From positions 7,351,896 to 7,415,895 of the forward strand of contig OY992837.1 in NCBI GenBank assembly GCA_963921425.1: 64,000 nucleotides of DNA, written 5' to 3'. The stretch is from Dryas octopetala. Lineage: Eukaryota; Streptophyta; Magnoliopsida; Rosales; Rosaceae. A program made the translations under genes and the position numbers. The notes under the pieces are model-generated. The model was not told the DNA's origin. It did no database searches and was given only the letters and a program-made list of their open reading frames with translations. The stretch's first letter is position 1, and each line of letters begins with the position of its first letter. Below are positions 47,814-58,591 of the stretch, piece by piece.

Positions 47814-47904
47814 CCGACCTTAGCTCAGTTGGTAGAGCGGAGGACTGTAGTTGGAATAACCGTCAGACATCCTTAGGTCGCTGGTTCGAATCCGGCAGGT
47901 CGGA
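47814..47904 (+). tRNA. tRNA-Tyr (GTA) with intron
   Basis: The acceptor stem CCGACCT pairs fully with AGGTCGG at 47897-47903, with discriminator A at 47904. The D-arm GCTCAGTTGGTAGAGC and T-arm GCTGGTTCGAATCCGGC fold normally. Anticodon GTA is at 47847-47849. An 18-nt intron (47851-47868) follows the base after the anticodon, where plant tRNA-Tyr genes carry an intron. A run of T directly after the gene (47905 onward) is a good RNA polymerase III terminator. Box A and box B are intact. Confidence 0.97.
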
Positions 47905-48549
47905 TTTTTTTTCTTCCCTTATCAGAACCTAATTTTATACTAAAAAGGACACAAGTTGGAATCGTGGGACTTCTCAAATTTTCTTTAGTATTTTAGACTT
48001 CTCATTGTGGATAATTGTTTCTTATTAGGTGAATATATTTAGATAATTTGAGTGAAACTAAAGTAGATTTTAGGTTTAATTTCCAAGTTTTTTTTATTTA
48101 CAAAATAGCACTTTTTATAGGGAAAAATTAAGCTTTAAAAAAAAAAAGTGATTCTATTTTAACCCAAGAAATTGCCCTTTAACCCACCACTTCTTTTGCA
48201 AATTTTTTCAATTTTATCCCAAATAATTGGGGAGAAAACAAAAAAACATTTCCCCTCGTACAAGGGCACTGCCATAATCAAATTCGAACATGTCAGAAGA
48301 ACCTAAGATACAAAAAGATACGAATCCTATAAATTGTACATGGATGAGAACAGTGCATTAAGTGTTATAACCTTGTACCAAACTACATTGAAGGATCAAA
48401 TTAATCCTGAGCACCTAATAATATGACACAAATTACAGCAACTGTACCTAAACAAATGTAACATAACTTCTTTTTTTCTTTTTCTGAAGAATCTTGAGCT
48501 TAGACTTTAGGGAAGAATTTAGCAACTACCCAGCTGAAAATTACCTATT
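47905..48549. other. spacer
   Basis: Begins with the T-run terminator of the tRNA and holds the 3' UTR of the RFWD3-like gene. Nothing else seen. Confidence 0.5.
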
Positions 48550-51500
48550 TCATGAAAACTTGGTACTGAAGAGTTGCAGTGTGTCACCACTCAAACAACT
48601 AAGTTGACCTTGCCTTAAAGCTGGTGTATACTTCAGATCACGTACAGGACTTCCATGCAATTTAAGCCGCTGAAAAGTGGTAAAAGATGGCAACTCTTCT
48701 ATAATCAATTCAGAACTTAACTTATCCTCGGATGCAAACAATCTGCCATGATTTTCTATGTCGATAATCGCAGTTTTTGGTAGTCCAATATCACAAACGT
48801 TGGTGCATGAAGAACCCAACTTTCTAAAACAGAAACTGCCTTCTCTGTTTAAATGAACATGGGAACCCACTGTTCCTTGTCCAATCGTATGGGAAGGAGA
48901 AAGCGGTGGTTGGGAGAAAGCCGTCTCATCAGGCATTTCAACTTTGGGACGATAGGAAGCAACAATGTCATCACTGCTAGGGCAATAAGCAAGCGATATA
49001 CAAATTCCTTGATTCTTCGTTTCAGGTACCAAAATTGGCCTTCATGGAATTTAACTTTAGTCAGAACAGACCCATGAAATAATTGATCAACTATTAGAAA
49101 AAATATTAAGATTTTTAATCTAGGGAAGAAAAAAAAAAATTTCATTTGTTGCTTTCCAAAATATCACCTGCCACAGCTGCCTAAAGGATAAAATGCATGG
49201 ATAATGCCAAGATGGATAAAACAGTATCCAATCACCAAATAAAGAATATTCTTTTTTGTTTTTGTTAAGCTCCAATAATCAACCAGGGAAAAAACATTCT
49301 TGTATATCCTAGCCTTTTAAATGTTATCTGTTCTCAAAAAGGCCACTACAAACATGCAAACAAACCACTTATTATCATAAGCATGTAGCAAACATAATTA
49401 ACATCTTAAATGGCATGCATCATTCAAGGGTGCAAATTGAAAATTTTAAAAAGAAAGAATTAAAAGAAGTCAGATGAGGTAATCAAGCAAATTATGAGAT
49501 CCATATGGAATGATTTGAACTCACCCTTCTTCAGCACTACCAAAGTTCCACAGACATAAGCCAATTGAAGAAGCGGACAGCACTGGTCTTACACCAGATG
49601 GAAGAGCTGAACTATGTAAAAGGGTATGTACAGTATGAACTGGGTTGTTTGTCAACCCACTCAGGGATTCAACAGGCCGTGCAGTTTGGCGCATGTCAAA
49701 CACCAAAAGAGAGCCATTCTGCAAGAATTAAGAAAAATGAAAATTAAAGCTGAGGATATACAAATAGGGATTTCGAGATACTTAAAAGACAATGTAAGGT
49801 CACCTGCAATCCAGCATATATATAATGTGAATTGTTGACATCCCATGAGCACGTCCAAGCAGCAGCCTGCAAGCACAAATGTCAACATGAAGAAAATACA
49901 ATAGAAGAGTAAAACAGAGTGTTTAACATATTATGCCAAACAATGAGAACAATGACATGAAGAAACAAGAAAATGAAGAAAAATAATAATATCAAGCTCC
50001 AAGGGGTCTGAGATGTTTTAGGTGCACACTGCACAGGCACACATACACACATGCTCTCGCAAACACAAAGATCACATCAGCCATATCACTGACTGACACA
50101 TTTTACAAAGTATGCAAAAGAGACAAGCAATGGCCAACTATTAAAAGAGACAAGCACAGTATTATTGTCTCCACTGTACTAAACTAGAAACCGACCACTA
50201 CGGCTGAAGAGGCTGTCCTGCCTAGGGATAGTAATAATCAATAATAATTCTTTTATTATGTTTCAACACTATTAACATTCTATTATGAAGCTATTACAGC
50301 TTAGGTGGCATGCTTCCACATTCTCAACTCAATAAACAGGCGCAAATAAGAGGCTTGACTACATTAAGTGCCTGTTTTCTGGAAACAGGTCTAAATCAAA
50401 GCTGAAACTGGCCTTCCACTAATTCAACCAGCTCCATATCAACTCTCAGCTCACCTCTAATTTTCTTATGCAATGAAAGTTTTGTTATATCATATATCTT
50501 CCTATTTACCGCTCTGCATATCCAAATTTTACTTCATACTTTCTAGTAATTTCATTTTTATTGTCATATTTTGATCTGTTGAATACACACACACATAAAA
50601 AGACAAAGTTTCCTAGAATCAGAGAGCAATATAGGGAATTCCATATTTTAACATAATGTTATGCTGAGTAATCTGGAGCCTTTAAACCATTCCTCACATG
50701 TAACTGAATGTGGATAGATAATCATGCTAAAATTCTCTCATGGTTCGTAATACAGGGATCATAAGAATTTAAGATGAAATCAAAACCTTTAGTTATACTT
50801 AGTATACAACAGCATAAATGATGGATCAAAATTTTACCGGTAGATCATAGGCAAGGATGACATTGTTGCTTTCCATACTGTAACAATAAAAAATAGCACA
50901 ACTAAGTCAATATGGGGGAATATATGAAAAAGTACCAAAATTACAGTTGAGTAAGTTAACCACAATGCAACCTGAGAACTGACAATTTCTTCCCTAGGCA
51001 AGCAAAGAGTGCAAGGTTACTGTTAGAGGGAGAAATGCGTAGGTCCCTAATAACTCTTCCACCTCTAGGAAGGAGAATATCATCTCTATCATATGGAGGT
51101 ATCAAGCTCATCTGCACAACCATATTTAAGAAAATTTTAAGAGCAGTTCCTAAGTTGAAAATATATATAATTCAACATAAGCAAAAATTTTAACAAAGCC
51201 TAGACACTTTACTTTGGTAAGCACGTGTGTTCCGCCTATCCCACCAAGCCTTCGTGAAATTAACAAAATTTGGTTACACGCATCCACATCAAATAAACGG
51301 GCACCATCTACCTGCAACTCCTTCTACAAAGTTCAATAATATAAGGTTAAAATTAAGTGGGCAACAATGAAATAATGGGGAATACTAGTTTAGTTGAAAG
51401 TTTGAAATCATGCGCATACAAGCAGATGTGCACACAAATGTTACAAGAGAATCTTTTCAAAATAAAATAAGAGAACAGCAGCACAGGATTATCCATAAAA

Positions 51501-54402
51501 TTCTAACTCCATAATATTAATGAAGAAATCTAAAAATAAGTCCAAATATTAGCTGTTATAACTGTCCAAATATTAAAGAATATGATCCATAAATTTGTAA
51601 TACACTGCCAATATTATGAAATTATGATGTGGAAATGAAAAAGGGTCCTCGAATGCAGAAGGAAGCCTATTACAACTTCAATCAACAATCGCTACAATTG
51701 TAATATCTTAAGGATAAGATATTGCTCCTTCATTATGTTTCCAAGCCAAGTTGTTTCACTTTATCCACTATCAATTAATTTATTTTTCCAACTAGCATGA
51801 CACCTTTGCTCTGTACTTCCTCTATACATGACATATAGAATTCAAATTTTTGTTTATACAGCATTTGTTTTAAATCTCTATTTTTCACTTTTTTTTTTTT
51901 AATTATGTTAATGCCTCTTGTCATGAACAGCTGTTTTATTTCTTCCTTTTCACCAGTGAACGGAGTGAATTTCCAATCATTATCACACAAAATCTGGACG
52001 GAACCAGGCCCCTAAGTAACAAGACAACCATATATGTCTTTCTTGCTTATATAGAGATGATGTAGGTTCAAATCAAAACAATGATGTATGTGTGTGCACT
52101 TACCTCAATGAGGATGACGAAAGAGAGAGGAAAGAGAAAAGGAAGAGGATGAAAGAACATAGCATAAGAGAAAAGAAAACTTGCAACACCTCTAATATGA
52201 AACTGCAAGAAGATGCTTGTCCATAGAGCTTTGAGCCAAAGTTTTTCCCTACAAAATACATTGAAAGAATATTAGACACAATCTATGAAACAGTGGAAAC
52301 AAGGTTTTGTTCCTTGATGGTAAGACTAACTACAATTGAACACTATAATATCAAGCTCCATAGATACCGAAATATGAACATAAGTGAACTAACCACAAGA
52401 TCTTCCATCTAAATTTTTTTTACCAGATAAAAATCTTCCTTCAAAGACCCCACTAGCATGGACTAATCCAGATGTTCTGCTCTGCATATCTCCTAATAAA
52501 TGCTCCAAATAAGTTGTCCTCTACAAAGTCAAAAGTTTAAAAACCAAAAGTAATAGAAAAAGGCACACCAAAAATGATACATAGAACATATATATTATTT
52601 CCTAAAACATTCCAATCATATTGAACATATAGACAATTATTTTTCTAACAGAAATTTGAGACATGCTGCTCAGATTTTTCCAACGCTTATTATTTGGTTG
52701 TGACAACGAGTTAGTTCTGGAGATATTTGCACAGTCATAGCTTCTAAGAGATGCTCTAAAGCAGGAAGCAGCCCAACATAAAGCATAGTAGAATAGAAAA
52801 ACATTTGAAATGCAATTGTCAACATAAAGGCATAACTGCATCCCAGGATAACAGTGAGCATGGAGTAGATAACTTATAAACTATGGAGACATTAAAATGT
52901 AACGTGAAACCAAGAATATTTTTAGAGACTGAGAGAAACTACGACTGCTGATATTTATGGAAAAAGAAAAACAAAGCCAGAGGGCTATATGACCAGAAAC
53001 AAAAATAAACAAAATACACTAAAAACCGCAGATTTAAGAAATGTAGACTATACGCCATCAAAAGGTAACATGCTTTGCAATTAAAAATACCTCCGTAAGC
53101 TGCTGAACTTTATGCTGCAGTTCAAACTCTCGCTTTAGCCATTCAGCTTCTTTTTTACACCAACCAGCTCCCTATACATGCAAGGAAAAACCATAGACTT
53201 GCTAAATAAGCTAAACAAGCTAAACAATGAATGAGGGAATTTAGCTCCTTACCATATAGTATCAGTTACATATATATATATATATGGTAATGGGAAGAAC
53301 AACAAAATTACAAGACATCTAAGCCACTTCTGTCAAAAAAAAAAAAAAAATCCCTACCTTATTCTCAAGAGAAGCACATTTTGTCTTAAGAGAAGCACAT
53401 TTTGTCTCCAGAGAAGCACATTTTGCCTCAAGTGACTGAATCCTCTACAAACAAGAACACATCATTCAAATTAAATTCCACACAAGCTTATTTGAAAATA
53501 TCAGCCTCATGAGTTCTAATATGACCTTTTGAGATTCTTCACCAACAGAAACAACCCGTGACGCAAAAAGTTTCCTAACATCCTTCAACGTGCATTTCTT
53601 GTTGCATTGAGGACACTGGAAAGAAGCCGAATGCACAACCATGAATGCCAAAAACAAAAACATGATCTTCAAATAATTGAAAGTCATATAATTCTTATAT
53701 AAAATCATTACCTTCCCCGAACTTTTCCGCTGTTGTAGCCATTTCTTTATGCACGACATACCATACACATGCCCGCAAGGAAGACAACTACAATCCTCAC
53801 ACCAAAACAAAATAAACAATCACACAAATTTTAGACTGGAGATGATAAATGACAGAGAGCACAAAGAAATTGAGGTTCGGTTCGAACCAGATGTGATGAT
53901 CACCATCATCGGTCCAAGCCTCCATGCAAATAGGGCAAAATAGCCCATCGATTTCGCTCCGGCTCCATTCACTGCCTTGAGAGCTCTCTGCGCCGCCGCC
54001 ACCTCCATCCAATTCGCACCCTCCAATTCTCCTCCGCTTCTCACCCCCTTCCTCAGGCCCATTCCTCTGTGCCGTTTCGCCGGCATTTCCGTCGACGTTC
54101 TGAGAAACCCTAGAAGACTCTAGCGATGAAAGGTACCGAGCATAGCTCTCGTCCACCTCATTCCCCGATGCTGATTCGTCAGCAATTTCAGCACCGTTCT
54201 GAGAAACCCTATAACTCGAAGACACTAGTGATGAAAGGTACCGAGCGTAATCCTCGTCCACAGCATCTACGACTCCTTCTTCTTCGGAATCCTCCTCGTC
54301 TTCGTCTTCGTCTTCGTCTCCTTCTTCTTCATCGTCTTCGTCCTCTTGAGGTTCTTCCTCTCCCAGAAGATCGATGTACGGAGGAGGGTCAGGGTTTGCC
54401 AT
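48550..54402 (-). CDS. RFWD3-like RING / coiled-coil / WD40 E3 ubiquitin ligase candidate, 680 aa
   Basis: Thirteen exons (minus): 54402-53888, 53787-53712, 53615-53526, 53444-53358, 53171-53091, 52520-52424, 52248-52190, 51323-51213, 51111-50972, 50877-50838, 49866-49804, 49718-49525, 49039-48550 (2043 nt). Order: an acidic N-terminus (residues 14-43 nearly all D/E), a RING finger (C156, C159, C176, H178, C184, then CPQCNKKC from 198), a coiled coil (about 228-290), then WD40-like repeats to the C-terminus (QVDGARLFDVDACNQILLIS, NNVILAYDL, NGSLLVFDMRQ, SSIGLCLWNF). This is the architecture of human RFWD3, a ubiquitin ligase in replication-fork repair. Arabidopsis At5g03450 is recalled as the homologue. 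The first base of exon 13 follows a weak acceptor (CCATGAAG), the least certain junction. Confidence 0.85.
53272..53285. repeat. (TA)n in intron
   Basis: Short TA dinucleotide tract between exons 4 and 5 of the RFWD3-like gene. Confidence 0.8.
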
Positions 54403-56147
54403 GAGTGAGCTTCTGAGTGAGAAATTGAGGGAAAGGCCGAAACTTGGCCGTTTCCTGAAGATTTGTTTTGGTGGGAATCCAAAAACACTCGCTTTTTTGT
54501 TTTTAGTTCATTTTTCTGAACTGGTCAAGAATCTCAAGATAGCGCGTAATTTGTACCTACGTTTTTCATTTTTGTCTTCAAGTCTTTAACTTAAAATTTT
54601 TTCAATGGTACTTAAAATTTGTTTCAGAGGTTTCGCAAGGACAAAAATGAATATCCATTTCAAAATTTGACGGAACAAGTTGGTCCATTCAGGTGCTCAA
54701 CTTGGTTCATAATTTCAGTATTTATTAAAAATATTTTGTTCAGTTATTTCTTTGGGTATAGTTAAATATTAAACGATTTTTTATTTTGATTAAGTTATTT
54801 TTTGGCAATAATAATCTTTTTTTATAAGGCAAATAATAATTTAAGTGTGTCCCAAAAAATAAATGATTTGCATCATGCTACCATATTATAGGATAGACTC
54901 AAAACATAAGTTTACCAAATTAAATTACATACTAATTTGTAATTGAACATATTTATCCTGCATTGTGGAATCCGATCCCGATTGATTGTCGTGACTAACT
55001 GGGTTAATGCAAATTTGTGTGTTTTGTAAGTTGGAATCCATTGGTGCTTGAATTATGTATTGTTTTTTTATTTTTAATTCTTAATTCTAGTTTCGCAACA
55101 TGATTCATTATTGTACAAGTGTAGAATTATGCTTTATGATATAGGGTTTGAGATTCAACTTCCAAATTTGGGTGAACCCTAATCCAGCGCTAATCAATTA
55201 CAAATCACAAAAGAAACATTAGTAATATACTAATCGATCGATCAAAATAGGATTCTAAAATACAAGATCCTATTAAAAGCATTCTTATATATATTATGTA
55301 TTCAATATGTAAGACGCTAACAAAAATGTTAGGTGGACCACATTTTTTAGTATCATTTGTATGGATATAGACTCGACCTCTATTAATGAAATAGAAGACA
55401 TAAATTTTATCACAAATGGTCCCCTAATTTTGACCAAAATATCAATTTGGTCCTTAATTAAAGTGCATTTTCACTCAATTGGTTCTTCATATTTATCAAC
55501 ATACATCAATGTAATTCTTCTATTCAAATACATTTGAATTGCCGTAAAAAATAGTCACATACACATACACTGCACGAAATCTTTTTTAAAGGTGAAAATA
55601 TCTTAACCCAGAAAAGGTATGTTAAGACTTGGGTTGGAGATGATTTTTTTTTCTTTTGATTTTTAATTATTTTATTTTTAATTTTTTTAGTAATTTTTCA
55701 AGGATAAACTTGAAATTAAAAAATTTGTAGGGTTTTTTTTTTATAGTTATAGAACATGTGAAGACCATTTTGCTCCTAAAAAAAAGGTTACGTGCACAAC
55801 ACATGACAATTTTTTACAGAAATTTGGACGGAATATAACAAAAAGACAACATTAATATGTCGTAGTAAAAATAAAGAATTACATTGAGTAAAAATACAGA
55901 ATCAAATTGATATTTGGGTGAACATTAGAGAATATACGTGAGAAAAAACCTAAAATGTGATACACTTTAGACATTTGTGTTTGCCTTGTTTTGGGAACGC
56001 TTGAACGACACGTCGTGTAGAAATCAGCTTACTTGTGGTTGTAGCCCAAGAAGAACATCCTACATTTTCCTACCGATTCAACGCATCATCTCGGTTGTGG
56101 TTTTGCAGAGAAGAAAGAAGGATCGGACAGATTAGATTGATTTAGAC
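54403..56147. other. divergent spacer between RFWD3-like and CDC25-like genes
   Basis: Contains both promoters and a worn inverted-repeat element (separate entry). No gene recognised. Confidence 0.5.
55411..55979. mobile_element. decayed foldback element, about 570 bp
   Basis: The left end CACAAATGGTCCCCTAATTT and the right end CATTTGTG (55972-55979) start inverted arms that both contain AAATATCAATTTG and TTTTTACTCAAT-like blocks, with moderate similarity for about 120 bp. No clean target duplication. Class unknown. Confidence 0.45.
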
Positions 56148-57595
56148 ATGGCTCGGAGTATCTCCTACATAACAGGCTCTCAGCTCCTCTCTCTCAAACG
56201 CCACCCAAACATCGCCGTCATAGATGTCAGGTCACACTCTCTCAAACTCTCTCTCTCTGTGTTTCTTCGATTATGGAGTTTGTTTGGAAGTCGTGTGCTG
56301 AATTGCTAAGTGGGTATTGTCTTTTTCGCCCTTCTTATTTCTTGAAGGGACGACGAGAGGAGTTGCGATGGGCACATAGCAGGGTCTTTGCACTACGCGA
56401 GTGGCACTTTCTATGACAAGATCTCCAATCTCGTTCAAGATGTCAAAGGCAAAGACACCCTCGTTTTCCACTGCGCTCTAAGCCAGGTTGGTATCACAAA
56501 TTCCTTTTTTTTTTTTAATTTATGGTGATGATTGCAAATTTGGGTTGTCCAGAAACAGATTGGTTTGTGATGTATTGTGGAGTTTTGGTTTCTTAATGGC
56601 ATGGCCATAGACTGACAGATAGTGTTAGAGCAAGGTCTATTGTGATTATTAGCATGAATTTCTTGACTTGTTTTTGAAAGTGAAAGCAAGCTCGTTTTGG
56701 GTGCCTTTGGAAAACATAGAAGGGATTTGTTGGAAAATTATGTGCATCCCAAATTCCAATAACAATTTTCCTTTGGTTTCACACAAGCGTGAAACGAGCT
56801 GATCAGCTTGATTCTGTCCAAAAATGCTATGCTCTTGAAAAAGGAGCGTTTCTACATTCTCATATCACATTATATCAATCAGGACTGTTTCTTGAATTTT
56901 AGAAGATTCAATGTGATTCCTTTTTCTATGCAATTTTGTTTGCCACCATAACCACGGTGTAGTATTATCAATCCACTCAGAACATGCCATGTGTTAACGC
57001 ATATAAATTATGGTTAACCTTTTATAATAAATGCAACTAAACATTTTTATGATAGTTAACTATAATGTTAGGCATGCCATACTCTGAATGATATGGGAAT
57101 GTCGAATGCTACACTATGCTTAAAAGTGATGAGCAAAACTGCTCTCTTCTTTTCATTAGTTATGAACCTCAGAAGACTGAACTGCAGTCTGCAGACTTAA
57201 AATCTGCCCTTTAGCTGATTGAAGCTCTTAACTACTTCTATTTTCTTTTTCTGTATGTTCGCGGGTTAAGGAAATGAATTGAGGGCAGAACCAAAAACTA
57301 GCCCAACCGTCTATAACTTCACCATTTATAATACTGATTTGTCACTTTTTCACACTCTCTCATGCTTGAAGGCTTTTTTGAATATCATATATAATGTTGC
57401 AAGTGGTATGTTTTGTAGGTTCGTGGCCCATCTTGTGCACGAAAGTTCGCCAATTATCTTGAGGAGGTGAAGGAAGATGCAGGAATCAAAGAAATTTTGG
57501 TTTTGGAACGTGGCTTCAATGGCTGGGAATCTTCTGGCAGACCCGTTTGTCGCTGCACCAGCACTCCCTGTAAGGGTGAGAGTGAGTGTGTGTAG
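56148..57595 (+). CDS. ACR2: CDC25/ACR2-type rhodanese-fold phosphatase (arsenate reductase), 132 aa
   Basis: Three exons: 56148-56230, 56348-56486, 57419-57595 (399 nt). A single rhodanese/CDC25 domain: [37 protein letters not shown], catalytic loop HCALSQVR (H69, C70, R76; the HCx5R signature) and [14 protein letters not shown]. The C-terminus has the cysteine set [11 protein letters not shown], a zinc-binding extension known in the Arabidopsis CDC25/ACR2 protein (At5g03455, also 132 aa in the form I recall). Biochemically the family shows tyrosine-phosphatase and arsenate reductase activity; in Arabidopsis its role in vivo is debated, since HAC1 is the main arsenate reductase. Length and all catalytic residues are intact. 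Confidence 0.94.
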
Positions 57596-58346
57596 TGCTT
57601 GCTCAAAGGACATACTGCATGCTGGTTGGGGAGGAAGCCTGTTGTTTGCCCATTGCCCCATTGCTACACTCTATCTGCTTATGAAATACATATGTAAACA
57701 ACTATATTGACTTCATACTTTAAGATAGTGGCTGTCACTGCTGCTTCAGCAATGTTCAGTCTTCCTTTATTACATGATGATGTTTTTGAAGATAAACACA
57801 GAAACCCAATAATGAACAGAAAATTTATATTTAATTGCGAGGAGAATTGTTGAGGACAGATGCAAATTGTAGCAAGGGGGTGAGAGGTGTTAATGAGGGA
57901 AAGATGGCCCCAAAGCCCCTAAGTCCCTAGCCATAACTAGATTGACGATGGCTTGGGATGTTGGTTATAAACAATCATGTGGAGACTGAATTTGTATCCT
58001 CAAATTGGTGCATGAATATCTGTTGCATTGGATTCAAGCAAAAGAGTTTGCATATCCCTTGCCTAGGCATCAAACTGCTTTTACCACTTTAAGTTGCATT
58101 GGATCACATACTGAGGGCATGCAAAGTTAAACATGGGATTTTTCAATGTTATATGTAGTTAAGTCAGTGAATGCAATCAATGGGTTGAACTTGGCGTGGA
58201 TTAAGTAGGTTCCAATCAACATTCCACCAAGTATTACTAAATTCCGAGCTCAAATTGAGTATATTCCAGGGAAAAAAGAAAGAAAAATATATATATGTTA
58301 GTAATTATTTGTTAATATATAGCTTAATGGGCCTAAATTATTAACT
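57596..58346. other. spacer before tRNA-Ile
   Basis: 3' UTR of the CDC25-like gene and unremarkable spacer. Confidence 0.5.
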
Positions 58347-58420
58347 GGCCTATTAGCTCAGCTGGTTAGAGCGTCGTGCTAATAACGCGAAGGTCACAGG
58401 TTCGAGACCTGTATGGGCCA
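58347..58420 (+). tRNA. tRNA-Ile (AAT)
   Basis: A 74-nt intronless tRNA. Acceptor stem GGCCTAT pairs with ATGGGCC (one T-G wobble), D-arm GCTCAGCTGGTTAGAGC, anticodon loop CTAATAA with AAT at 58381-58383, and T-arm ACAGGTTCGAGACCTGT. All stems pair and both internal promoter boxes are intact. A T-rich tail with TTTT-containing stretches follows. Confidence 0.97.
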
Positions 58421-58591
58421 ATTTGTTTTCCCCGTTTTTGCCAACATTTTTTTTTTTTGAATTTCATTTTTTTTTTGGAATAAAAAATGAAATTCCATTT
58501 ACAACGATTACGATAACTGGCTTTCCTTCACACTCTGTAACCAATAAAACCCAACACGATCCCATCTGATCAAATCGCTTCGCAGTCAAAA

